Assembly (NCBI GenBank): GCA_903868145.1
Contig: CAIPTY010000060.1
Location: 43,326 to 107,325 of the forward strand
Length of the DNA: 64,000 nt
Direction: 5' to 3'
DNA from: an uncultured Desulfuromonadales bacterium
Lineage (GTDB): Bacteria; Desulfobacterota; Desulfuromonadia; Geobacterales; Pseudopelobacteraceae
In this document: positions 34,830-43,221 of the stretch, piece by piece
How positions within the stretch are numbered: the stretch's first letter is position 1
How the letters are laid out: each line of letters opens with the position of its first letter
Translations under genes and position numbers: made by a program
The notes under the pieces: generated by a model
What the model saw: the letters and a program-made list of their open reading frames with translations, nothing else
What the model was told of the DNA's origin: nothing
The model's database searches: none

Positions 34830-35176
34830 GGGGTATCACCCCCCTTACCTTTCTTTAGACCCCTTGTGCTTCCAAGATGGTTTGTTGGCGGCTGCATAAG
34901 CCAACTCCTACGTGAAAGTATCTGCTTATTTGCTGATTTATTCAACCGGAATAATTGGCTGTGGCCAGAGAGTATACTGGATCCATACACCCCGTACATG
35001 TGATAAATAATCATAACATACTGTATTAACAGCATATACATCCATAAGCCTGAATCAGATAGTATCTCCCGCACATACAAGTCCCCAACTGACTGCCAAG
35101 CCGATTCAGCCCTCTCAATTAACATATATCCTGTGAAATTGGTGGCTTACAAATTAACACACAAAATCAACAGAAC

Positions 35177-35193
35177 TTGGCACCCGCTATGCA
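35177..35193 (+). promoter_or_regulatory. Sigma-54 promoter of a small membrane protein gene
   Basis: TTGGCACCCGCTATGCA: GG (35179-35180) and GC (35191-35192) are 10 bases apart. Predicted start near 35204, 44 bases before the ATG at 35248. The leader shows no terminator. Confidence 0.8.
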
Positions 35194-35247
35194 GAATCAC
35201 ATACAAAAGCAATAAAATCGAAGAGAACGTGAAAATAGGAGGATGTC

Positions 35248-35481
35248 ATGAGAGCACTTATTACCACCATCATTGGAACCATCGCCCCAGCGACGGCATT
35301 CGCAGCAGCAAACGAACTTAGTGCAGACAACAGCGGGATTTTCGTGTGGGTATTCTTGGGATTTTGCGCCATGATCGTAGTAGCACAGGTAGTTCCTGCA
35401 ATACTGCTGGCATCCGGAATGCTGAAAGGGATTGTTGCTGTAGTTAAAAACGAGAAAGTTGCAGCAACATCCAAAAGCTAG
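35248..35481 (+). CDS. Small membrane protein under sigma-54 control
   Basis: 77 aa with an N-terminal signal-like segment (RALITTIIGTIAPATAFAAA), then a short polar stretch (NELSADNSG) and a membrane helix (about residues 32-60: IFVWVFLGFCAMIVVAQVVP). It ends with a short lysine-containing tail. ATG 35248 follows ATAGGAGGATGTC. It is a single gene between a good -24/-12 promoter and a strong terminator, so expression should respond to a sigma-54 activator. The function is unknown to me. Confidence 0.75.
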   Translation: MRALITTIIGTIAPATAFAAANELSADNSGIFVWVFLGFCAMIVVAQVVPAILLASGMLKGIVAVVKNEKVAATSKS

Positions 35482-35515
35482 TAAAGGGAGAGTGTATGAA
35501 AAGAGAGTGCACGTA

Positions 35516-35547
35516 AGAGGCCATCCTTCGGGGTGGCCTCTCTTTTT
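35516..35547 (+). terminator. Strong intrinsic terminator
   Basis: An 11-bp stem (35516-35526 with 35531-35541) capped by a TTCG tetraloop and followed by CTTTTTG. It ends the small membrane protein gene. Confidence 0.9.
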
Positions 35548-35687
35548 GTTTCAGTCTTGTCATAAAATAGAGTGCTAAAGCATCAATAAAGGAGCAGATC
35601 GATCTGGAAGTTCGGTGCACCGTTTTGGGGCACATTCAACGGGGCGGGACAAACATTCACCCCTGCCGGAATCAACTCTGAAAAAAA

Positions 35688-36206
35688 TCAAATCTCCCCA
35701 AAACATGCCAGATTATCCCAGTCAAAAGCTTTCAAACGCTCCATAACCTCGGGTGCGATGGGCATCGCCCATTCGTGCTGATACCACACCAAATCAATGA
35801 ATGATATGCCATTTTCCTCTATACCTTCTCGAACTATCGGACCGGAATTGAAGTTGGCAGAACATTTGATACGCGGCAGCGTAATTGGAGGATTTTCAAT
35901 GTAATAGCTAATGCTGTTGGGCGATTCAGGAAGATTCTTGAAAAGATCCCATTCTCTTACGGGTGCATGCAGTATGTACGTACGGTCGTCGATCCTGGGA
36001 TTTATCTCATAATCATAGATTTCTTTACTTCTCGGTACCCCTTCGATCATACCGCCATACGTCAGGCTCTGCCTGATACTGCTCATGGTAATTGTCCTGC
36101 CGGTATACAGGGTTACTTTATGCCCGCCTCCATACACGGCGTCCAAGAGTTCTGCTCGCTGTTTATTGAAAGTAGCAACGGATTCCTTGTTTATTTCGTC
36201 TGTCAT
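35688..36206 (-). CDS. Hypothetical protein
   Basis: 172-aa soluble protein from ATG 36206, with CCAGGAGATCACC upstream. It is acidic with several Trp/Tyr residues (REWDLFKNL, FIDLVWYQHEWAMPI). No domain, signal peptide or membrane segment is recognised. Base composition in this stretch is richer in A+T than in the neighbouring housekeeping genes, which fits acquired DNA, but no mobile element is visible. Confidence 0.6.
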   Translation of the reverse strand: MTDEINKESVATFNKQRAELLDAVYGGGHKVTLYTGRTITMSSIRQSLTYGGMIEGVPRSKEIYDYEINPRIDDRTYILHAPVREWDLFKNLPESPNSISYYIENPPITLPRIKCSANFNSGPIVREGIEENGISFIDLVWYQHEWAMPIAPEVMERLKAFDWDNLACFGEI

Positions 36207-36448
36207 GGTGATCTCCTGGTGTTATTTCATCGAGATGGAACTACGTAAATTCCATTGCCAGAATACGGATTGCCGACACCGTACGGGTTTAAGGCTGTTA
36301 AGATCGTAGGGGCAGGCGTTGAAAAGAGCGTAGTACATACAGGGAATGCCACTGGCTTTTCTATTTGTTTTCTAACATGTTAGAGCGCTTGATGCGTTTG
36401 ACTCCGTAGTTAAACATCCCCAGTATTTTCACATTTTCAATTGAAACG

Positions 36449-37510
36449 CTAATGGTGTCCTTCCTCATAATTTCTCAAACCGTCATTCCATGCTGCCATG
36501 ATCTGATCGGCTCTTGACTTGCTAAAACCATCATTTACTGCATTCTCAAGTAATGTTTTTATATCGTAGGTGTTTGGTAGCTTATCGGGACTTTTACGGC
36601 TCTCATCATCAGGTAATATATTATCAAGTTCATATCCTTTACACATGATGCCTGCACCAGTAACATATTCTAGGTCTTCTGAAAGTAATGTAGCCATAAG
36701 TTCTTCTTTAAGAATTGGAGTATCTTTTCTGTAGTTGTATTGTGCTGAATAGTCATCTCGTTTTAGAGAGGATACTGACCTAATTCTTCTTAAACCTTCT
36801 GCACCTTTGGGCATTACCTCATTCATGCTTTTTATTAAGATTTCTTCTGCGCCCTCCAAATGTTCCCTTTCTTCATGGACACTTTCACCGTAAGTGGCAC
36901 ATTCCTCGGCTAATACCATAACCTCTCGTAATAGCTCGAAAGCCTCCGTGGGCTTCATATTCTTCTTGCTACTGAGCACTACTAATCTAGAGTCTACAAA
37001 AGCTCTGAATTTGATTTTAAATAATTTGGCCTCTACACGGTCTTTTTCAAGCGCTTCTTCTATCTCATTGCGTAGAATTATTCTGCGGTCTGGTGGAAAA
37101 AGGATATTTCCGTCTCGCCGTTGCAAATGACGCTCGAAGCAACCTGGGTACTCGCTCCACATTCTGCCATTGCCTTCCATTTCCATCGATAACCGGTGTG
37201 CAGTATTCGCTGGGATTTTTGTGCCGTAGGTGTCAATCAAGCTTTGTTTGTAATCCTCCAACTGTTTCCGCAGTTCTTCTTTCATATCTGGCGTTATTGA
37301 TACAATACTTTCCACGGTTACTGTCGCACCTTTGAGAGCTGCTTCGTCCGCCATATCAAGCATTTGGTCAGCCAAGGCTTGTTTTTCCTTGTCAATTAAA
37401 CCGACCACCATTTCGGCTTGTTCGGCATTTAAAGTCATTACCGATTTTTGCTTCTTGTAATAGAAAAAGCTTCCTATGATAACAACCACCGCTAGAAAAA
37501 ACCAAAACAT
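36449..37510 (-). CDS. Membrane-anchored hypothetical protein
   Basis: 353 aa from ATG 37510, which follows TTGGAGGTCGGT. The N-terminus is one membrane helix (FWFFLAVVVIIGSFFYYKKQ), followed by a long charged, mostly helical cytoplasmic part (for example NEIEEALEKDRVEAKLFKIK) with likely coiled-coil sections. No enzyme motif is visible. It is AT-rich relative to the core genes, and its neighbours are also unknown. Function not recognised. Confidence 0.6.
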   Translation of the reverse strand: MFWFFLAVVVIIGSFFYYKKQKSVMTLNAEQAEMVVGLIDKEKQALADQMLDMADEAALKGATVTVESIVSITPDMKEELRKQLEDYKQSLIDTYGTKIPANTAHRLSMEMEGNGRMWSEYPGCFERHLQRRDGNILFPPDRRIILRNEIEEALEKDRVEAKLFKIKFRAFVDSRLVVLSSKKNMKPTEAFELLREVMVLAEECATYGESVHEEREHLEGAEEILIKSMNEVMPKGAEGLRRIRSVSSLKRDDYSAQYNYRKDTPILKEELMATLLSEDLEYVTGAGIMCKGYELDNILPDDESRKSPDKLPNTYDIKTLLENAVNDGFSKSRADQIMAAWNDGLRNYEEGHH

Positions 37511-37639
37511 ACCGACCTCCAATTCAACTATTGATTTCCGGCGTTAGCTGTGGCTCTGCGCCGTTGGAATTATTCGTACAGACTAACCCACGTTAGCAAG
37601 GGGCGAGGCCTTTTTTTATTCTACTGGCGGACAGTATGT

Positions 37640-37921
37640 CTAAAGAAGAAATTCATAACACCTTGAATTGCCGGAGCTGGCAACATCTTTTTGCTCAGGA
37701 TTATATATTTTGAGATTCTCTGGCCGTACTTGCACATATTCTTCAATTTCAGTTCGACGGTTATTAGCAATTTCAATTGGAGTTCCATTACCAGGCCAAA
37801 TTTCTTTTATGCGGCGTCCATTGAGCCGGATTGAATACAAATAACCATTGTCAATCGTTGCGAAAAACGAGACATCGCCTTCAACTTCTTGAAGTGGTGC
37901 AGAATTAAAAAGAATTTCCAT
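37640..37921 (-). CDS. Small hypothetical protein
   Basis: 93 aa from ATG 37921, which follows GGAGGCCATTT. The sequence contains a compact beta-like region (SFFATIDNGYLYSIRLNGRR) and the stretch RRTEIEEYVQVRPENLKIYN. The open frame extends 18 codons upstream but without a ribosome site. No family recognised. Confidence 0.5.
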   Translation of the reverse strand: MEILFNSAPLQEVEGDVSFFATIDNGYLYSIRLNGRRIKEIWPGNGTPIEIANNRRTEIEEYVQVRPENLKIYNPEQKDVASSGNSRCYEFLL

Positions 37922-38019
37922 AAATGGCCTCCATCGGTAGTTTGTTGGTTCTATTTTTGTAAGACGCAGCCACAAAGCATTTTCTTCCGAACTTTTTTAG
38001 AAACCGGAAAAAATTCCTG

Positions 38020-38599
38020 TCACCTCAACCAAAAGTCAGCTGACTCCTCCCACATCTTCTCCCAATTTGCCTCATACCTTCCGGCCAGATCCGTCAGATT
38101 ACGAATGATCAGCACGTTCTCCGAATTACGATCACGGGCATTATTTGTAAAGTTGTATGAACCGGTTTCTAAGTCATGCCCATCTACAACAATAATCTTC
38201 TGGTGTTGTAGCAGATACGCGCTATTCACCCTGACCGGAACTCCATTCTGCATCAAAAACCCTGCCACGGAGTATCGTCCGGCTGATAGTTTTTTGTCTA
38301 CCACTACCCGCACATCCAGTCCCCGCGCTCGTGTCTCCAGCAGTGCCTGTGCAATTGTCTGTGAGGTAAAAGCAGGCAGCAACGTGAACCGATTTTTGTG
38401 CATCCTGGATAAATCGTATAATCGCCTGTTCTGCCTGCATTGAGGGAGAGAAAATCACCTCATATCTTGCGTTTGCAGGTAACTCAGGCCAAGGGCTGTT
38501 TTTTAACGGATGCGGCAGTGAACAGGAGGTCGCTACAAACAGAATTGCTATGAATGACGTATTGAAAAAGCACCTGATTATATGTCGATGTGGTTCCAT
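38020..38599 (-). pseudogene. Frameshifted phospholipase D-like (Nuc-type) nuclease
   Basis: Two overlapping minus-strand frames together make one PLD-family protein. The upstream frame (from ATG 38599) has a lipoprotein-type signal (IAILFVATSC) and the start of the domain (RYEVIFSPSMQAEQAIIRFI, then QDAQKSVHVAA). The downstream frame continues with FTSQTIAQALLETRARGLDV and the HKD motif HQKIIVVDGHDLETGSYNFT. The switch falls near 38361-38385, where the protein alignment breaks by one base. It may be a true pseudogene or a sequencing error. No programmed-slip sequence is obvious. Confidence 0.7.
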
Positions 38600-38730
38600 T
38601 GCGCCGTCCTGTCTGTAAAGACGGAGACGACACCATTTTTCTTCCAAACTTTTTTTGTTTCAAGAAATATTTTCTTCCACACACCCGCAATGTATGGATT
38701 CAGCAAATGCTGGAGAATCAAAACCCTGCC

Positions 38731-38868
38731 GTATCCCCTCATCCGGCCTTCGGCCACCTTCTCCCGGCGGGAGAAGGATTTTGGAATGCTCCCCATCTGC
38801 GCGATTATTGCTATCAACATTCCTTCTCCATAAGGGAGAAGGTGACCGACAGGGCGGATGAGGGGGTA
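38731..38868. repeat. Paired palindromic repeats to the left of the DUF559 gene
   Basis: Two opposed units: CCCCTCATCCGGCCTTCGGC with a following CTCCCGGCGGGAG hairpin (38731-38778), and CCTTCTCCATAAGGGAGAAGG with GCGGATGAGGGGG (38819-38868). Same family as between nifD and nifK. Confidence 0.75.
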
Positions 38869-39251
38869 TGTCTTTCCATCAATTGTGCATACAATTCTTC
38901 CAACACATCTTCCAATGTATTCAGCACATCGTTATTCCAAAACCTGACAACTCGAATGCCTGTAGCCTCAAGAATTTTCGTGCGTTCCTCATCATACAAA
39001 CGCTGCTCCTCTATGCCATGTCCGCCGCCATCAAGCTCGACTGCAAGCTGTGCATCATGGCAGTAGAAGTCTAGGATATATCCGCAAGCCGGATACTGCC
39101 TGCGAAACTTGAAACCGCAGAAGCGACGGCCACGCAACAAAAACCACAGGAGTTTTTCAGCATCTGTCTGGTCTTTGCGCAGTTGTCTGGCAAAAGTTAG
39201 CAAATCTGCTGGTAATGGCAATGCTGTTCCCCTCACCCGGCCTTTGGCCAC
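38814..39251 (-). CDS. DUF559 (very-short-patch-repair endonuclease-like) protein
   Basis: 145-aa restriction-endonuclease-fold protein of the DUF559 family. It shows LRKDQTDAEKLLWFLLRGRR, the core FKFRRQYPACGYILDFYCHD, and AVELDGGGH with the catalytic Asp/Glu residues, followed by RTKILEATGIRVVRFWNNDV. Its GTG start lies inside the right-hand repeat (39230-39273) and its stop inside the left-hand one (38819-38868), so both ends are read from repeat DNA. This suggests the gene travels with these repeats. Activity and role are not established for the family. Confidence 0.8.
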   Translation of the reverse strand: MAKGRVRGTALPLPADLLTFARQLRKDQTDAEKLLWFLLRGRRFCGFKFRRQYPACGYILDFYCHDAQLAVELDGGGHGIEEQRLYDEERTKILEATGIRVVRFWNNDVLNTLEDVLEELYAQLMERHTPSSALSVTFSLMEKEC

Positions 39252-39342
39252 CCTCTCCCTCGGGGAGAGGGGATTTACAAGTAATTTTTAAGCACATTCC
39301 TTCTCCCCGAGGGAGAAGGTGGCCGCAGGTCGGATGAGGGGG
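39230..39342. repeat. Paired palindromic repeats to the right of the DUF559 gene
   Basis: CCCCTCACCCGGCCTTTGGC with the CTCCCTCGGGGAG hairpin (39230-39273) and CCTTCTCCCCGAGGGAGAAGG with GTCGGATGAGGGGG (39298-39342), facing each other. Confidence 0.75.
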
Positions 39343-39343
39343 C

Positions 39344-40774
39344 TTACCGTATCAACCGCCTCAACAACTCCGCCTGCCCCGGGTCAAGCCGCTTCAAGCG
39401 CACTGACATTTCCGAAGCCTTGTCCTTTCTCCCCTGCGCCAGATACGACAAACCAAGCTGATAGATAATCTCGGCATCCTCCGGTGCAAGCGAAAGCGCT
39501 CTTTCATACAGCGGAACCGCCTGTTGGTACTTGCCCCGCGATTCCATATTCCACGCCAGACTGTACAGGGCATCCGGATTATCGGGATTTATTTTCAGGG
39601 CTGCCTCGTATGCTTCAGCCTCCTTGGCAAAGTTCTGTTTGCGATAGCAGGCATACCCCAATTCAACGTATGCCCCTTCGAGTCGTGGATTCAGCCGGAT
39701 CGCTGTCTGTAAATTGCTGATGGCCTCATCCCAGCGCTGGCTGTCCCGCGCCATAATGCCCTTCATATACGCATTAAGCGCGTCACCGGAAAAACTGACC
39801 TGCTTCAATTGACTGACAGGGATTGCTTTTCCCAACTTGACCAACCTGGCAACATCATCAACCGGTGTAGCCAGATTGATGTGCTTTTCCTCGGTAATTA
39901 TAAAGCCAATCAGTCGCCCCTTGTCATCTACGATAGCGCCCTTTGTTGCTGTGACACTCTGGGTTGCCACCTGGATATATTTTGCGCCTCCATCCTTCTT
40001 GCGAGACGGGATTTCCTTGATATCACTTGCCAAAGCTTCTTGAAGCCCCTTATTGGAAGAAGATGGATCAGCTACGGCATAAATCCTCTTGCCGACAATC
40101 TCTTTGATGTCTCCGATTGGCATCGAGGTAAGGGCACGGGCGTCCGTTTTCAGTACGGCCAGATTTTTGTCGTCATCTTTCCATATCTGGCTGATGTCAC
40201 GAGTGCTGCCATCTTTGAAGGTGACACGCAATTTGCTTGCCCCGGCGAGATGCGACAGGTTTGAGGCAATCAGACCTTCGGAACCGACAACGACACCCTG
40301 CTGTTCTCTGAGAATGGAACCAGCTTCGTTGAACGCCTGAACTTTCACAAAGGCATCGCGATTGAGTTGAGGAAATCCGGCTTGATGGCCTGCCTGTTTC
40401 AGAACGAAGCTGCTGGCAATGAATATAACCCAAGCCGTTGCAAGGCCGACTGCTGAAAAACGCCAGGGATTAAAACTGAAATCGAAGAACTCGCGTAACT
40501 TTCCCAAAAAGTTTGGCGCGATTGATTGATGTTGTCGTGCCTGCTGTTTGAGTGCAGCCTGTTTCTGAAAGTGTTGCAGCGCTGTCATATCGTTCAGTTG
40601 TTTCAGGCAATACAGGCAGGTGTGCAGGTGCTTCTCTACGCTCTCCCGCTCAGGATTATCCAGCTTGTTCTCAGCGTAGCGGCCAATGATGTCAGCGTCG
40701 AGACAATCGGTTGTCTGAAAACTGTCAATATCCGCCAAAGCGGCTTTTATGCTGTTTTCCAGTTCCATATTCAT
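39344..40774 (-). CDS. Anti-sigma-like membrane protein with inactive protease domain and TPR repeats
   Basis: 476 aa in four parts: a zinc-finger anti-sigma-like N-terminus (about 20-60, HLHTCLYCLKQL), one membrane helix (about 103-125, VGLATAWVIFIASSFVL), a trypsin/DegP-like fold (about 145-315) and TPR repeats (about 330-465, three clear units such as GAYVELGYACYRKQNFAKEA). In the protease-like domain all triad positions are changed: the His region reads IASNLSHLAGA instead of TNNHVV, Asp of DLAVL is Asn (NLAVLKTD), and the GNSGG serine region reads TATKGAIV. It overlaps the ECF sigma gene by 4 bases (ATGA), so it is probably its regulator. Confidence 0.82.
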   Translation of the reverse strand: MNMELENSIKAALADIDSFQTTDCLDADIIGRYAENKLDNPERESVEKHLHTCLYCLKQLNDMTALQHFQKQAALKQQARQHQSIAPNFLGKLREFFDFSFNPWRFSAVGLATAWVIFIASSFVLKQAGHQAGFPQLNRDAFVKVQAFNEAGSILREQQGVVVGSEGLIASNLSHLAGASKLRVTFKDGSTRDISQIWKDDDKNLAVLKTDARALTSMPIGDIKEIVGKRIYAVADPSSSNKGLQEALASDIKEIPSRKKDGGAKYIQVATQSVTATKGAIVDDKGRLIGFIITEEKHINLATPVDDVARLVKLGKAIPVSQLKQVSFSGDALNAYMKGIMARDSQRWDEAISNLQTAIRLNPRLEGAYVELGYACYRKQNFAKEAEAYEAALKINPDNPDALYSLAWNMESRGKYQQAVPLYERALSLAPEDAEIIYQLGLSYLAQGRKDKASEMSVRLKRLDPGQAELLRRLIR

Positions 40775-41403
40775 ATGGACGCTACCCAGGGAAGTTTTCT
40801 TCCAAATAAAATGATGAACAACACCAGCAAGAGAGTCTTTCGGAGTAATTCCTTGAGCCTGTTGTAGGTGACGGCAACGCCACCGGTTGTCATGCCAAGC
40901 ATTTCGGCAATCTCCCGGTCTTTGTACCCATCGGCCTTGAAAAGGACAATCTGCATATCCCTGACTGAAAGTTGCGCGGATGCTTTTTGGATAAGGTCTT
41001 TTATTGCCGAGACTGCGGCAGGATCAAGGTGATCGTCCGGCAACAGTTCGTGGAGAGTGCTTCCTGAAGCTTCATCAAGTGTTTGGTCGAGAGAATCGTG
41101 AGATTGGTGGCGGGCGTTTTTGCGATAATATGAGACCGCTTCCCGCATGGTTGTGACAGTGATGTACTGGCGCAACTCGTTTGCGGTGGTTCCGTTGAAG
41201 CGCCTGAAACCCTGCAATAGTTTGATGATAACATTCTGGATGATATCGCCGTGATCGTCGGCCTGACTGTTTTTCTGGCTTCGCAGAAATTTCAGTGCAA
41301 CCTCACGCACCTGATCCCACGTGGAACCGTCTCCGGCAAGGCAGGCTTGAATGAATTGGGCGGGGGTGTGCATGGCAGTGGAAATCGAGAATACAGTCTG
41401 CAT
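40771..41403 (-). CDS. ECF-type RNA polymerase sigma factor
   Basis: 210 aa with sigma-70 region 2 (about 30-95, DIIQNVIIKLLQGFRRFNGT) and region 4 (about 140-190, LSVRDMQIVLFKADGYKDRE with EMLGMTTGGVAVTYNRLKEL). A hydrophobic C-terminal extension (LLLVLFIILFGRKLP) is unusual for a sigma factor and may tether it to the membrane. The start could also be ATG 41373. Stop and start overlap with the following anti-sigma-like gene. Function: transcription of an unknown regulon, probably including this operon. Confidence 0.85.
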   Translation of the reverse strand: MQTVFSISTAMHTPAQFIQACLAGDGSTWDQVREVALKFLRSQKNSQADDHGDIIQNVIIKLLQGFRRFNGTTANELRQYITVTTMREAVSYYRKNARHQSHDSLDQTLDEASGSTLHELLPDDHLDPAAVSAIKDLIQKASAQLSVRDMQIVLFKADGYKDREIAEMLGMTTGGVAVTYNRLKELLRKTLLLVLFIILFGRKLPWVASI

Positions 41404-41412
41404 ATCGTTAGC

Positions 41413-42249
41413 TCAAGAACGAGGCATCAGCGCTTTCAACGCCGCATCAATCCCCCGCAACCCCACCAGCGCGCCACAACGGATTGACAGGTGCGGCGGC
41501 TTTATCTCCGGTGCACGAGGGTTGATGCGTATTACGTCTGCATGTTCCAGGCTCCATCCAATACGCTCTGACAGTGCTCTGATGGTCGGAATCTCAGTCC
41601 CGGCTCCCATCTCAATTACCGCAATGCGGCTGTCCGCGTGTTCAATCAGAAACTGGTCAAAACGATGCTCCTGGATGTTGGTACGATCCGACAGCCAATG
41701 CCAGTCACCGAACATGAGGATATTGGGACGGCTGACTTCTCCGCAGTCGGGACATCTGGGAAGGGCGTTACGGCCACGCATGGTGGTCTCATCAATTTCA
41801 ATAACCGCATCGTTGACCCAGATGTTACTTCCGCATGGCGTCTGGCACTGCAGCCAGTGAATTGATCCGTGAACTTCCAGGATCCTGTCGTCCGCATAGC
41901 CCGCTTTCTGGAATTGACCGTCAACATTTGAGGTGGCGACAAAATAATCCGCACCGTTCCGGTCAATCCATTTCCTGATGGTGTGGAAGCCTTCGTGCGG
42001 GATGGTTGCTCGATAGAGATTTGCCCGGTGCCCATAAAATCCCCAGCCAAAGGCCGGGTCGCTTTTAAAATACTGCGGGTTGGCGCAATCCACAAAAGAG
42101 AGCCCCAGTCGGGAATACGCCGGATAGGCATTCCAGAACCCATGATCTCCGCGAAAATCCGGCAGGCCGGAGTCAACACCCATGCCGGCACCGGCAGTAA
42201 TGATGAATGCTTCGGCTTTATTAATTATCTGGGCAGCCTGATTCAACAT
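41413..42249 (-). CDS. Sir2-family NAD-dependent protein deacylase
   Basis: 278 aa with the Sir2 NAD-binding motif AGAGMGVDSGLPDFRG, the TSNVDGQF equivalent of TQNID, the catalytic His in LEVHGSIHWLQC, and two zinc-binding Cys pairs (CQTPC and CPDC). It is close to the divergent bacterial Sir2 proteins sometimes annotated as NAD-dependent deacetylase; the acyl preference is not predictable. It lies upstream of the ECF sigma gene (9 bases between its stop and the longer sigma frame) on the same strand, so co-transcription is possible. Confidence 0.85.
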   Translation of the reverse strand: MLNQAAQIINKAEAFIITAGAGMGVDSGLPDFRGDHGFWNAYPAYSRLGLSFVDCANPQYFKSDPAFGWGFYGHRANLYRATIPHEGFHTIRKWIDRNGADYFVATSNVDGQFQKAGYADDRILEVHGSIHWLQCQTPCGSNIWVNDAVIEIDETTMRGRNALPRCPDCGEVSRPNILMFGDWHWLSDRTNIQEHRFDQFLIEHADSRIAVIEMGAGTEIPTIRALSERIGWSLEHADVIRINPRAPEIKPPHLSIRCGALVGLRGIDAALKALMPRS

Positions 42250-42291
42250 GTCGTCTCTCCCTTCGAGTATGCGGTAACTGGGGCGCCCGCA

Positions 42292-43221
42292 TCAGGTTTT
42301 TCTCCTGAAAAAATAAACAGCCGCATCCAGTTCGGGAGGCAGCACAAGACGGCTCAGCTTTGTGTCTTCCTCGAAACTGAAGTTTGACTGTTCCTGATAA
42401 TCGTTCCAGTTCCCCGCTGCAAACCTGTGCCGGCTGCCGATAACGACATAAAGCTGAACGCTTCTCGTCCTGAAGACCTGCCGCTCAAAGCTGTTGCCTG
42501 CCGGCGGCCATGAGCAGATGACGACTTCAGGTGAGTTGATTCGCAACGCTTCTTTCGCATCCATCCGCACAACAGATTCGGGGTAGCGGACCGCGTGTTC
42601 CCAGCTGTGATCATCCGATGCCTGGATTGTAACCCCCTGTCGCGCCAGAAATCCGGTCAACGTCCCATCACCTGCTGCAATTTCGATGCAGGATCTCGCC
42701 CCTATTTCCCTGGCAAGCGCCCGAATCAACTCCTGTGAATAGAAACAGTAAATACCTTCCGGCTGCACCAGCGGCATCAATAGCCTTTTCTGCCAGATCA
42801 ACGGCCATACCATGCGAAACCAGAACATTGAGACCGGTTTACGCTCCAGACCATTCTCAAAAAACAGCATCTGGGCAATAGAGCCGTTCAGAAGATTGAA
42901 ACGGACCTTCCCGCTTTCTATGCCGGTTGCAACAGAGATGCAGTGCTGTTTTACGACAGTGTGAGCCATACGGTAGCGGATGCTTGCATGCACCACGTTT
43001 TTCAGCGAATGTGTGTTTCCCTTTGCGGTAGGCGGGCCGGCTGCCTGGTTTGAAAGACGCTGAAGGTAGGTCTGCAGGGCCTCCGGTTTACCCTGAGCCA
43101 GAACAGCACCGATCTCGCTCTGCACCAGCTCCCACTCTCCCGGGAACTCTGCGCATAACTCCTTGAGCGTGGGATTGCTCTGGAGCCACCGGTACACAGC
43201 TTCAGGTTTTTTATGTTTCAC
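42292..43221 (-). CDS. SAM-dependent methyltransferase-like protein
   Basis: 309 aa from GTG 43221 (site GGAGAGATCC). The C-terminal half has the class I methyltransferase motif I CIEIAAGDGTLTGFLARQG followed by an acidic strand end (IQASDDHSWEH) and a motif IV-like region (VVICSWPPAGNSF). The N-terminal 120 residues are helical and unrecognised. It overlaps the ttcA stop by 11 bases, suggesting translational coupling. The substrate is unknown; tRNA or a small molecule are both possible. Confidence 0.65.
   Translation of the reverse strand: MKHKKPEAVYRWLQSNPTLKELCAEFPGEWELVQSEIGAVLAQGKPEALQTYLQRLSNQAAGPPTAKGNTHSLKNVVHASIRYRMAHTVVKQHCISVATGIESGKVRFNLLNGSIAQMLFFENGLERKPVSMFWFRMVWPLIWQKRLLMPLVQPEGIYCFYSQELIRALAREIGARSCIEIAAGDGTLTGFLARQGVTIQASDDHSWEHAVRYPESVVRMDAKEALRINSPEVVICSWPPAGNSFERQVFRTRSVQLYVVIGSRHRFAAGNWNDYQEQSNFSFEEDTKLSRLVLPPELDAAVYFFRRKT

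Noticed and set aside
34787..35125. 112-aa minus-strand open frame
   Set aside because: It overlaps the 34368-34829 gene, has no ribosome site and no recognisable protein pattern.
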